Below, piece after piece: positions 10,511-20,530 of a stretch of 64,000 bases of DNA (position 1 is its first letter; the number at the start of each line of letters is the position of its first letter). Source of the DNA: Adiantum capillus-veneris (Eukaryota; Streptophyta; Polypodiopsida; Polypodiales; Pteridaceae); NCBI GenBank assembly GCA_014529385.2, contig CM043952.1, forward strand, positions 53,832,119-53,896,118. The letters run 5' to 3'. A program made the position numbers and the translations under genes. The notes under the pieces were generated by a model. The model had not been told where the DNA came from and searched no databases. It saw nothing but the letters and a program-made list of their open reading frames with translations.

Positions 10511-10865
10511 GTCCCTCTTCTCTTGCTCTTTCAATCAAGTGTCAAGGTGTGTTGTGGTTTGTGACTACGAGTCTGTGAGCCTAATCTTCACTTTTGAGTG
10601 CTTAAATCACTATTTTTTGACTTTTGATCATATGAGAGTGTTATTAGACCTTACGAAGACCAATTTGGCCTACTCTGTTGCAATTTTTGTGTCCCTCTTC
10701 TCTTGCTCTTTCAATCAAGTGTCAAGGTGTGTTGTGGTTTGTGACTACGAGTCTGTGAGCCTAATCTTCAGTTTTGAGTGCTTAAATCACTATTTTTTGA
10801 AATTTTGATCGTATGAGAGTGTTATTAGACCTTACAAGACCTTTTTGGGCTACTCTGTTGCAATT
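10511..10865. repeat. Tandem duplication, 180-bp period
   Basis: GTCCCTCTTCTCTTGCTC at 10511 recurs at 10691. The 180-bp unit repeats with only a few differences (for example TTCACTTTTGAG against TTCAGTTTTGAG) up to about 10862. The 99-residue open frame spanning it is itself internally repeated (SLFSCSFNQVSRCVVVCDYE twice). I see no function and regard the frame as accidental. Confidence 0.92.
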
Positions 10866-11330
10866 TGTGTGACCTTGTACATGATGGATCATGATTTTGG
10901 TACCTTATCAGACTACAACCAGACTTTATAGACATGTCCGCTTCACACTTCCCTTAAGTTTTGTGACGATCCAAGTCCGTTTAATCATTGAATAGCATGA
11001 TTTCCTAGAGTAGCGACATAGGAAATGAGTAGATTTTTTGCTCTGGGAGTGGTGATTTGCTTGTTGAGTGTGATGTGTTTGCTTGTTAGGTTCACTTCTT
11101 GAGGACTCACAACCTCAAAGATTCTATGTGCCCCATATGAGTCACTTTCTTGAGTATTGACATTGTTATGTTAGTGCCAGATAGCTATGCTATAGACACC
11201 CATCGCGGTGACCCACTAACATCGGTGCCTTTGTTGAGGAATGATTCTTAGGTGGTGAGTAACCTAGTGCATATTTTGAGTTTTATTATCTAGAAGTTAA
11301 TCTTTCAATTTCATTTAAACTAGCAGCAAC
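10866..11330. other. Spacer with possible retroelement leader
   Basis: No gene is visible. The sequence CCCACTAACA followed by TCGGTGCCTTTGTTGAGG near 11210-11238 resembles an LTR end and a primer-binding-type sequence, but I could not find a partner LTR. Confidence 0.25.
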
Positions 11331-11748
11331 GTAGCTAAACGAGGTTTTAGTACTTGATGGAGTTTAGAAGTCAAGGACTTCCTAGATTTATCTCGAGAGG
11401 TAAAGAGAGTTGTGAGTGAGATAGCCAAAAGCATTTCATTCTTTGATTTGTTCATTTCTTTTAGAGTGTTGTACCTTTTTTTGTTACGACTTTTATTTGC
11501 ATTATTTTGTTCATTTTTGTTTCTTGTTTCTTTCGAACACATAGAGTAGGATAAGTAGAAACCATTACCATCAAATTGGGCTAAAAAGATTGGGGCAAAA
11601 AGGGTTGAAAACCATATTTTGGACGAAAAGACCATAGTTCTGAACTTTTGGAAATTTGGTGATAGAGATCTAAAACCAAAAAGTTGGTGCTCAAGAGCCT
11701 CTGCAAACTCATTAGAAGCTAAAAAATTTTAACAGATTCTGTGGAGGA

Positions 11749-13270
11749 ACATGGAGCACGATCCATGTACCCAGAGGCCATTTTTGTAGGAAAGTTATCA
11801 GTGACACTCTATATCAATAGAACATTTCTATGAGAAAAATTGATTGCAAGAAAATTTCAAAAATCACATCAAAATCGGCTGATAGGGAAAAATCGTAGAA
11901 ATGGGGCTTTCAAACACAAAATTGTGTATATCTTGAGATTCTAAGATCCAAATCACAAAAGACAAAGTGAACCAATTGGAAAAAGTCAATGTTTAGCAAC
12001 TATGAAAATTACATATTCATTTGTGGTGGAACATGGACCGTGATCCATGTATCCATGAGATAGAACTAGACATCATAGAGACTAATTGATAGTTATTGAC
12101 TTCATTTGACTAAAACCAAAGTTTGGGGTCAAATTGAGACCAATCAAAAGAAGGAAACTGTGGAAAAACACCTAAAAGTAGTCCATCTGACAAAATTAAT
12201 AATTTTCAACTTTTTCTTATCCAAATTACAAAAGATTTTGGGAATAGCTTTGAGATCTACAGAGACAACAAGCTGACAAAGTTTCATGTCAAAAGGAGGT
12301 GGAACATGGATTGCGATCCATATACCTCACTAAAATTTTGACTAAAAATTGAACAGTAACTTCCAGGAACATATAGAAACATATTCGCAAAGTCAAATTT
12401 GCAAAAAGAGCTGAAAATTATGAGCAAAAGGGCCTAAAACAGAAGGTAGCCAAAACTTGCTAAAACAAACCTAAGATTTCACTATTGGCTTACTTTTTCT
12501 TGTCCAAATCCAAAAAGATTTTAGCGATAGCTTAGAAATACCTTCATCTATAAGTCCTTCAATTTTGGGATCAAAAGCTCTCCAAATGTGGATCGTGATC
12601 CATGTATCTTTTCCAAATTTTTGAGCCAAAACCTAGCTACTTTGATCTACACGCTATTTATAGGCTAATCCCAAAGTTTCATCTCATTGGGATATCAAAA
12701 CCCAAATCAAATTTCCAAAATTATCCAAGTACTCTGAGAAAGTGCCAAAATTGACCTAATTTTCAATCTAGAGGTCCAAACCCAAAAATTTTGATACCAT
12801 AGCATCTAATAATCATGATGATTCTAATGGTCCCAAGAAAACTCAATTTGGTCTCCAAACATGGATCACGATCCATGTCCTTATGGTGATAGCTTGACGT
12901 GAAATTTTACCAGACTATTGTAAATATAAAAGAAAACATATCCCCAAGTCAAACCTTAGAAAAAAATAAAGCAAATTTCAATCAAAAGACATCAAAAACA
13001 AAAGATAAACTCAAAATCCTAGATTAAGCCTAGGGTTTGGCATTTGACCTATCAAAACAATTTCAAATTCAAAAAGATTTGAGATATAGCTTGTAAACAT
13101 AGATTATAACAAGATCTCTAGAGATCAAGTCACGATGTGGTGAAACATGGATCACGATCCATGTCTCCTAATCTCCAAAATTGGTGGAAATTGGTACAAA
13201 GCCTATATATGAGCTTGCCTAGCTAGCTACTATCAAAATTTGACAAAGGGTCATGGATGGTGATCCATGT
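11749..13270. repeat. Degenerate long-period array marked by a 20-bp palindrome
   Basis: Seven copies of a near-perfect palindrome, consensus ACATGGATCACGATCCATGT, lie at 11749, 12031, 12304, 12586, 12859, 13145 and 13251. Start-to-start distances are 282, 273, 282, 273, 286 and 106. The spacers are AT-rich and mostly diverged. Some share phrases, such as TCCAAATTACAAAAGATTTT followed by a version of GGGAATAGCTTTGAGA about 100 bases before the palindrome. This implies an old tandem array in which the palindrome has stayed much more constant than the rest. No long frame is present. Confidence 0.85.
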
Positions 13271-14240
13271 ACACCTTCATAGTGGGGGTATGTCACTTGA
13301 TGAGCCTATAGATATACTTGAGTACATTTTATATTTCAAGTTTGAGCTAAAAGTACCCTTTGGAGACCAAGATACAATCAAACATTTTGTGTCCTAGCCT
13401 TGAGACTATTTTGAGTATTGTTTCAAGTAAACTTCACCAAAATTTCTCTAACTTTTGCTACACAAATCCAAATTGAGTGAGATAAATCTTGGATAAAATA
13501 TTTTTGATAGGTTTCCTAATTCCAAACTTTAATGGTATCCAAAATCAATTTCCTTAGACCAAAGGGTCACAAAGACCTGACTCTTGAGAGACCTGACTAG
13601 GGATTTAAAGGGATACGTTGTAGTAAGCCGAGGTGGGCTTGTCAAAGACTATCTCGAGAGTATTGAGTGAGACTTTTCTACTCAACTCAGAGATATGCAA
13701 ACCGCAAGAAAGGTTGCAGCACCTTTGATATTTTGATTGAGAGAAAATGTGGAGATGTATCAAACATGCAACACCACATCTCAAGCCATGGCTCATGGAT
13801 CTTTGCCAAGTGATTGTACACCTCATTGGAAACCACACCAGCAATTATAAATCTCAACTCAAATGCGTATTCTTGGAAATATGAGAGCATAAATTTATAA
13901 AGACCTAGTGGAGAAGCATCTACTAATCAACAAACCCAACTAATCAACAAACCCAACGTGAGATTCATCAATACCAACAAATCCATGAGAGTTCTAGTAG
14001 ATTACACTCATGAGGCTTTATATAGGTTCACAAACAAGAATGAACATGACTTCTACAAGTGTATATAATCCAATCTTGGAGAGGTGATAGACCATAAGGA
14101 ACTCTATGCATCCACGTATACAGATGTCCAAAGAGTGCAAGTTTTGATGGTAGATCATTCTCGATGAGAGTACAAACTTGTTGATCCAATTGACCTAAAA
14201 ATATATATATACAAGGGTACTCCAATCTCTACATACTTTC
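13271..14240. other. AT-rich region without a recognisable gene
   Basis: Stop codons are frequent on both strands. The short frames at 13605-13890 show no domain I recognise. A 17-bp direct repeat (ACTAATCAACAAACCCA twice, near 13921-13956) is the only small structure seen. Confidence 0.4.
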
Positions 14241-14248
14241 AGTCGAGT

Positions 14249-14703
14249 GTGAGTGCACCAGTGATCTTTGAGACCAAAACACAAGGACTTGAGACTCAAC
14301 CTATGGGAAGAACAGCGTTGAGCAAGTCTCTTCAATATACTCATGTTTTAGAGACTAAATCTATGGGGTCAATAGGACCACGATTCAGACATAGATTTCC
14401 AAAAATGATGCCAGAGCATATATCAAAGAGGATTCCACCAGATCTTTCTCCCATACGAGAAGAGAGAGTGAGAGACATCTTTGTAAGGAATCCAAATTGG
14501 TCAGATTGGTGATTGAACCACAACAATTGAGACCTTCTCTAGTGGCCAAATGTGTCAAGACAATTATAATGGATCATGGGATCTGTACGCACATGTATTA
14601 CTATTTAAATACGTGAAAAGGATTAAACAAGTATCTGATTCCATACACAATACAGAGGATTTGGCTTAGCCTTGGAAGGGATAGAATTGACCTGGTTCTA
14701 GCC
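14249..14703 (+). pseudogene. Old retroelement gag region, part 1 (before gypsy-1 insertion)
   Basis: The frame at 14249-14512 reads as an arginine- and proline-rich segment (SPIREERVRDIFVRNPNWSD). A degraded piece near 14650-14703 (GIELTWF, stop, P) continues without a frame change across the TAGCC target site into 20536 (LNIEAFFNAEQLLQQFAEEF). That join resembles the gag core of gypsy elements, where an LTW-F motif precedes the helical region. Many stops make it a relict. Confidence 0.5.
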
Positions 14704-14826
14704 TGAAAGGGCGGTGGTAATGCGTGTGCTAGTCTCCACCCAATCGTGATATCTTATAGCCTCCCCCTAGCGTACACACTATCCGACCGTGCCGGTGGCC
14801 TTGACCATAGGACCCATGTCCTTACA
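14704..14826 (-). repeat. 3' LTR of gypsy-1 (123 bp)
   Basis: It is a direct repeat of 20420-20530. Next to it, at 14827-14840, the minus strand has AAGGGGGGAGTAA, a polypurine tract. The LTR is among the shortest plausible for a gypsy element. Confidence 0.92.
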
Positions 14827-15156
14827 TTACTCCCCCCTTGGAGAATCATTTTCGTCCTTGAAAAAGAACGTAGAAAAATGTTTCTTAAGTGCGGAGATAT
14901 TCTCCCATGTAGAACCTTCTTCAGGTCTATCTAGCCATTTTACCAACACCTGTCCTCTGACATGATGTCTGGTGCAAAGCTCATGAGAATCCAAAATCTT
15001 TTCGGGATCATGAGGAATGCTTGGTGGTGCGATAAGGTCAACCAACACACCTGTGTCAATGACATTATCATTCTGTCCTAGCTGTTTTCGTAAACGGCTA
15101 ACATGAAAAACAGGATGAACTCGTGAGTGCTCTAGAAGAGCTAACTTATAGGCCAC
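14827..15156 (-). pseudogene. gypsy-1 integrase C terminus with chromodomain-like tail
   Basis: The start of this 109-residue frame is the usual end of chromovirus integrase (LLEHSRVHPVFHVSRLRKQL, residues about 7-26). Residues about 55-95 (PEKILDSHELCTRHHVRGQ, then VLVKWLDRPEEGSTWENI) match the chromodomain pattern of an aliphatic-V-K-W strand followed by a TWE motif. Such tails direct integration towards chromatin marks. The frame stops close to the 3' LTR. Confidence 0.85.
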
Positions 15157-15537
15157 TTGACCTATACGTTTGAGAATGGTAAACGGTCCACAATAGCGTG
15201 GTGAAAGTTTAGCAAATTTTCCCGTCTTCAGAATTTTTGAATGCTCTGGAACTTTGAGGAAAAACTTGTCTCCTTCTTCAAAAGTAGCAAGACATCGATG
15301 CTCATCTGCGTACTTCTTATATCAATCTTGATCTTGCTTAACATTCTGTTGAGCAACTCGAAGCATGTCAAAATGGTCTTGGAGAAAATACTTCGCTTAT
15401 TGTATCTTCTCCTTAGACAACCCCACCGTAACGGGTGATCTAGGTTGAAATCCATACAAAATCATAAATGGACTAAACCCTGTAGTCACATGCTTTGAAC
15501 TACTATAAGAAAATTCCAATGTAGGTAAGTAGTCTTC

Positions 15538-15894
15538 TTAATTGGTTTGCTTCTTGCTAACATATGCTCGTAGCATGTCCTCTAGCACTTGATTAACTCT
15601 CTCTGTTTGACCATCCGTTTCTGGATGATCATCTGTACTTAGATTAAGTTTAGTTTTGAACTTTTGGAACACAGCTCTCCAGAAGTGATTATCAAACTTT
15701 TGATCTCTGTCACTAATGATACTAGCTGGAAGACCGTAGAGTTTATATATATGCTCTACAAATAGACGTACTAATTTCGGTGTCTTAACTGTAGTCTTAG
15801 TGGGAATGAATCGACCCATCTTTGTGCGATGGTCTACAATTATCCAAATGGCATCATGGCCATGATTTGTAGTAGGTCCTACTACAAAATCCAC
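15538..15894 (-). pseudogene. gypsy-1 integrase catalytic core
   Basis: The core shows MDFVVGP, WIIVDHRTKMGRFIP, LPASIISDRDQKF and HPETDGQTERVNQVLEDMLR, so the D, D and E of the family can be located. Stops bound it on both sides. The upstream zinc-binding part is only partly readable at 15900-16430. Confidence 0.9.
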
Positions 15895-16614
15895 AGAGAT
15901 ACTCTCCTACTTACCTTGTGGAATCTCTAAAGGATGTAAAAGGCCACCTACCTTGAGGCGCTCTGCCTTATTAACTTGGCACTGTTGGCAGTTTAGTACG
16001 TACTCTTGAACATCATGATGTAAGCCCGGCCAATAAAATTGCCATCGAACTAAGGCATACGTCTTACAAATACCTGGATGACCAGCACTTGGACTATCGT
16101 GACACTCAAATAAGATTTGGCGCCTAGTGTCTGAGTCCTTTGGCGCACATACTCTACCTTTTTGGAGTAAGTAGCCATCATCAATGGAAAAATTCTTCCA
16201 TCGCTTAAGCTCTTCCTGAGTAGGGGTGGAGCTCTATGTGTTGAAGTTTCTATCTGCGTGTGCAGAGACATGTTGATCTAGCTGTTCAGAGACATGTGAG
16301 TGTGAGGGATCCCTTTTTAAAATTGCACTCCACACTTTAGCATATAATTGATCTTGTGCACACTTGCCACGTAATGACTCCAAAAATTCACTCTTTAGTT
16401 CCGTGAAAGCAAGTGAATTAATCTGAGGCATCCGACTTAATACATCCGCTACTACATTATATCACCCCTTGAAATATTGTAGCTTACAATCACAATCTTG
16501 AAGGATTTCTACCCATCTAGCTTTATGGCCCTTCAAGTCTGTTTAAGTAGTAAACCATTTGATACTCTCATGGTCCAAAACTACTTCAAACTCGGCACCA
16601 TATAAATAGTATCA

Positions 16615-17148
16615 TCACTTTCGTAAAGCGTGAATTATGGCATAGAGCTCTCTCTCACAAACGAAATAATTTTGTTGAGCTCTATCTAACTTTTTACTTT
16701 CAAAGGCTATAGGTCTTCCCTCCTGAAGAAGTACCACACCAATGGCTTTATCACTAGCATCGGTATCTACCACAAACGGCTTAAGTGGGTCGATGATTGC
16801 TAGGATGGGAGCAGAGGCTATAGCTACCTTGAGCTGTTCGAAACTACGTTTTTGGGCTTCTTCCCAAGAAAAGGTCTTACCTTTTGCTTTAAGTTGATCC
16901 GTCATAGGAACAGTGATTTTGGCATGGTCACGGATAAATTGTCGATAAAATCCAGCCATGCCTAAAAATATTTGAAGCTCCTCAACTGTATTGGGGTGTG
17001 GCCATCGAAGAATGGCAGTGACCTTGTCAGTGTCCATCTTGATGCCAGAATAAGAGATCACATGACCGAGGTAATGTATCTCTGTTTTAAAGAAATTGCA
17101 CTTGCTTTGCTTAGCATACAGCGTGTGAGCTCGTAGCTGTTCGAACAC
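16615..17148 (-). pseudogene. gypsy-1 reverse transcriptase thumb and RNase H
   Basis: The frame holds YLGHVISYSGIKMD, the thumb LGMAGFYRQFIRDHAK, and the RNase H start FVVDTDASDKAIGVVLLQEG with FESKKLDRAQQNY and ERELYAIIHALRK. It is out of frame with the palm domain upstream. Confidence 0.92.
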
Positions 17149-17372
17149 TAATCATAAGTGTTCTATGTGTTCATCTTCAGTCTTACTGTAAATGAGAATG
17201 TCACAAGGAAAACCACAGCAAATTTTCCAAGATAGGGACGTAAGACACTATCGATGAGTGTCATAAATGTAGTTGGAGCATTGGTTAGACCAAAAGGCAT
17301 AACCAAAAATTCAAAATACCTGAATCGTGTTCTAAAGGCAGTTTTGAAGATATCTTGCAGTAGGATACGTAC

Positions 17373-18026
17373 CTAGTGGTATCCTGAGCAAATATCTATC
17401 TTTGTATAGTATCTTGCCCCGTGGAGTTGATCAAACAACTCGTCCACTGGAGGCAGAGGATACTTGTTCTTGATGGTTATCGCATTTAATCCACGATAAT
17501 CTACGCACATGCACATAGTACCATCTTTCTTTCTTACTAATAGAATTGGTGATGCCCAAGGCGAAGTGCTAGGTCTAATGAAACCACGAGCGAGGTAGCC
17601 AGCTAACTGACTTTCAACCTCCTTGGATTCTTTAGCACTCATATGATAAGGTGGTTTACTCACCGGTTTAGTACCTGTCAAGACATCTATGCCATGCTGC
17701 ACATCACGGGTAGGGGGTAAACCCGGTGGTAAATCACTTGAGAACACATCACTATACTCCGCGAGTAAGTGAGTCATCTTTTGCCGTGCAAAAGGAGAAA
17801 TTAAACTAGAGTTATGTTGGGATGGATAATCTTGTAATTCCTGTAATGTTTGTTTTACAACAATTGCACGTTGCTCTATAGAATTAAAATTGAGAGCACT
17901 TTTCTTGTTAGATTTGTTAACACTTTGTTTATCAGAAGAATTCATTGCACTTTGCATACCATTACTAGAATTCACCGCACTTTGCTCTTGAGAATTCACA
18001 AGACTTGGAGACAAGCAGTAACACAA
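17373..18026 (-). pseudogene. gypsy-1 reverse transcriptase palm, N-terminal part
   Basis: Residues about 120-217 carry [35 protein letters not shown] and [12 protein letters not shown]. The following stretch to about 17150 has [12 protein letters not shown] in another frame. The catalytic aspartate motif near 17200 is hit by a small frameshift (VVFL in one frame, DILIYSK in the next), so the polymerase is dead here. Confidence 0.92.
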
Positions 18027-18187
18027 AAAGACTTCATTTATTAAATCTGATTTCTACAAAATAGAAAGCTCGACTGTACATATAAGAGGTGAAGATGGTA
18101 TGTTTTTCTCACCAAGCAAAAGCACATGTTTACCATTGTCCATAAAGGATAAGGAGTTGTGTTCATAACTAGTGTGCAATGTGTTTC

Positions 18188-18607
18188 CTAAACCATGCAG
18201 CCACTCCCGTCTAAAACTACATGAGCACGGTCCATGTTCATAACTTGGAAGTCAAGGGTCATTGTATGATCCTGAACAATAAGCTCAACCCCTTGAACTA
18301 CCGTGTCCCATACTTCTTTATCATTCCGAGACATTTGCTCCACCACATACTTGTGAGAGCAGGGAGTCTGTGTAAGCTTCAATTTCTTGAATATCTTATA
18401 GTTCAACAAGTTATGAGTTGCACCATCATCCACTAAAATACAAATACCTTGTCCGTTAATAGTTCCATGCATGCAAATCATATCATGGGGGCCAAAGGTG
18501 GGCTGCAACATTGAAGCAGGCACACAACACTTCTGCTTTTCTTCCATATGAAGAACCTCTACAGCACAATATTTAGGAGATGAATTTTGCCTTGCAATAG
18601 AGGACAA
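18188..18607 (-). pseudogene. gypsy-1 aspartic protease
   Basis: The protease motif is ILVDDGATHNLLNYKIFKKL near residues 56-75. It has DDG where most family members have DSG or DTG. It is followed by a strand ending LDFQVMNMDRAHVVLDG. The upstream zinc knuckle CFKCISDQHNKKNCP is in an overlapping frame that ends at 18559. Confidence 0.85.
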
Positions 18608-18805
18608 TTTTTCTTGTTATGTTGGTCTGAAATACATTTAAAACAAAAATTGTGTTTCTTTGCACGCTCAAAATCAGCAGTGCTGAGAGACCCACACAGA
18701 GTATCTCGTGATTGCTTAGGCTTCTTAGCCTCTTGTGGGCGTGGAGAGGTAGATTGTCTCTTATTCCTCTTACAACGTGTGGGAGATCTGCCTCGCCATT
18801 GTCTC

Positions 18806-19717
18806 TTAGCCACTCTTAGCAAAAGTATTCTTAGAGTAGGGAACGTTTCTTTTCCTCTCTTGGTCATCATTATATCGTTGCGCATGACTGATGGCTTCTT
18901 CCAAATTTTTTGGATGTTGGGTCTTGACATGAAGACGATAGTCTTTGTCAAGACCCCTATTAAAACCACGTATCTTTTGGAATTCATCTAGACCTTCTAG
19001 TTTTAATATGATTTCCTGATACTTTGAAAGGTATTGTGTGAGAGAGAGGCCATACATGCGGCATGCATCCCATGCTAACCAATTCTTATCTTCTTCATTG
19101 GAGTCCAAAAATTCTTTGGAGAAAGAATCTTGAAACGCAGCCCAAGACGGAGAACGAGCATCTATTGGAGATGTCTTCCACCACTTATAGGCCTTGCCTT
19201 TAAGAGATAGACTTTTTTCCACAGCCATCTTTAAATCTGGGTTGTGTCTCAATCTATGAATATCACTCCATTTGTGTAAGAACGTATTGATCGCATCCTT
19301 GTTGCGATCACGCTCTTCCCTGTGAAACTCGAGAATGGTGATATTCTTAAGTAATGCATTGCTACCTTCTGCATCTTTTGTAGCACTTGTCTCTTGGACT
19401 CCCTGAGTCATGCAAGCTTGGTTCCCTTGAACCGTGCCACTTGTGGCTCCTTGAGTCATCTGTGAATTCATAAATTTCACAAGTAACTCCGTAAGATTGG
19501 TAACATTTGCATTAAGTGCAGAGAGTTTGCTTTCTAGTACGCTTTGGTGATGTTCCAAAGTCTTGAAAGAAGCCATTTCTATAAGCCCATGATCTCCTAG
19601 ATCATCATCCTCATGCATATTAGTGTCAACAGCACCCGTGGTGCCTTGATTTTGATCTACATGCTCAAAATCAAAGGTGTGTGTAGGTGGGATATCCTCA
19701 CTAGCCATGGTAAACAC
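18806..19717 (-). pseudogene. gypsy-1 gag
   Basis: The 303-residue frame begins MASEDIPPTHTF and includes the retrotransposon gag core: KAYKWWKTSPIDAR, WAAFQDSFSKEFLD, and LTQYLSKYQEIILKLEGL near residues 175-235. It shifts frame near 18806, where the downstream zinc-knuckle frame 18987-18559 overlaps it. Gag forms the particle shell. Confidence 0.9.
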
Positions 19718-20083
19718 ACACTAATGCAAAGAGAGAAAAAAAATGACAACTTGTACCTTGAGAAATTGAAGTCTTTGTGTTTTGTATGCTCCACGATTTG
19801 CGTGCATGCGAACCTCGCCTTGCAAAAACTTGAGCGCTTCACTTGTTGTTCGTTGTAAGAACACCTTTGATGATTCTTCACAAAAACTCGTCGTTTTTGT
19901 GAAGGCTTTTCTTCACTTTGAAGCTACCTCCTTGAGGAAAAAAGAATTTTTGGAGGAAAACTTGCCTTCCTCCAAGAAGTGAAAAGGAAGGGTGAAGCTA
20001 CTTCCTTGAAGTTTTAAGCTTTCCCTTTCCTTCTAGTTTTCCTTTCAACACAAGTAGACTATCTTTCCTTATTATACACAACA

Positions 20084-20200
20084 AGGGTCAATAGCTTGAT
20101 GGTAAAGTGTTGGCTCTTTACCCTCATGGGGTGGGTTCAACCCTCCTTCATGCAAGGGTTTAGCGGGCCTTCCTATGTACGAAGCTCAGTGACGTCGAGT
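20084..20200 (+). other. tRNA-like (pol III box) segment in the gypsy-1 leader
   Basis: TGGTAAAGTGT (20100-20110) and GGTTCAACCCT (20134-20144) resemble the A and B boxes of pol III genes, each with one mismatch, at roughly tRNA-like spacing. The flanks do not form a full cloverleaf that I can trace. It may be a tRNA-derived SINE captured between gag and the primer-binding site, or chance. Confidence 0.3.
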
Positions 20201-20406
20201 TGCCGGTCGAGTTTGCCTTAGTCACCCGCCTTGGTCGAGGAGGGTGTAGATGGGATTGTCGTTGTCTGTTCACACATTGCTTGCACGTAAAATTGTGTAT
20301 GCCATCTTTTTACTGCACAGCAGAGGCGTCGCTGTCTGCGGAACGTGAGAGAGAAGCAGAGCGTCGCATGCACATGCAAGCCTCTTTTAGGCTCCTCCCA
20401 AAAATA

Positions 20407-20418
20407 GCTCGGATACCA
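20407..20418 (-). other. Primer-binding site of gypsy-1
   Basis: The minus strand reads TGGTATCCGAGC one base inside the 5' LTR. It matches the initiator tRNA-Met end except for one base. Confidence 0.85.
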
Positions 20419-20419
20419 G

Positions 20420-20530
20420 TGAAAAGACGGTGGTAATGCGTGTGCTAGTCTCCACCCAACTGTGCTATCTTATAGCCTCCCCCTAGCGTACACACTGTCC
20501 GGCCTTGCCCATAGGACCCATGTCCTTACA
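20420..20530 (-). repeat. 5' LTR of gypsy-1 (111 bp)
   Basis: It is the partner of 14704-14826 and is 12 bp shorter because of a gap around position 20503. With its primer-binding site and TAGCC duplication it marks the 5' end of the element on the minus strand. Confidence 0.92.

Larger units (their letters stand above)
14704..20530 (-). mobile_element. Complete but dead Ty3/gypsy chromovirus with tiny LTRs (gypsy-1)
   Basis: This 5827-bp element on the minus strand is flanked by TAGCC (14699-14703 and 20531-20535). Its LTRs are 123 bp (left) and 111 bp (right), starting TGAAA and ending CCTTACA, with about eight mismatches and one 12-bp gap. The order gag, zinc knuckle, protease, reverse transcriptase, RNase H, integrase, chromodomain-like tail identifies a chromovirus. 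The frame is broken at least five times. It interrupts the gag of an older element. Confidence 0.95.
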
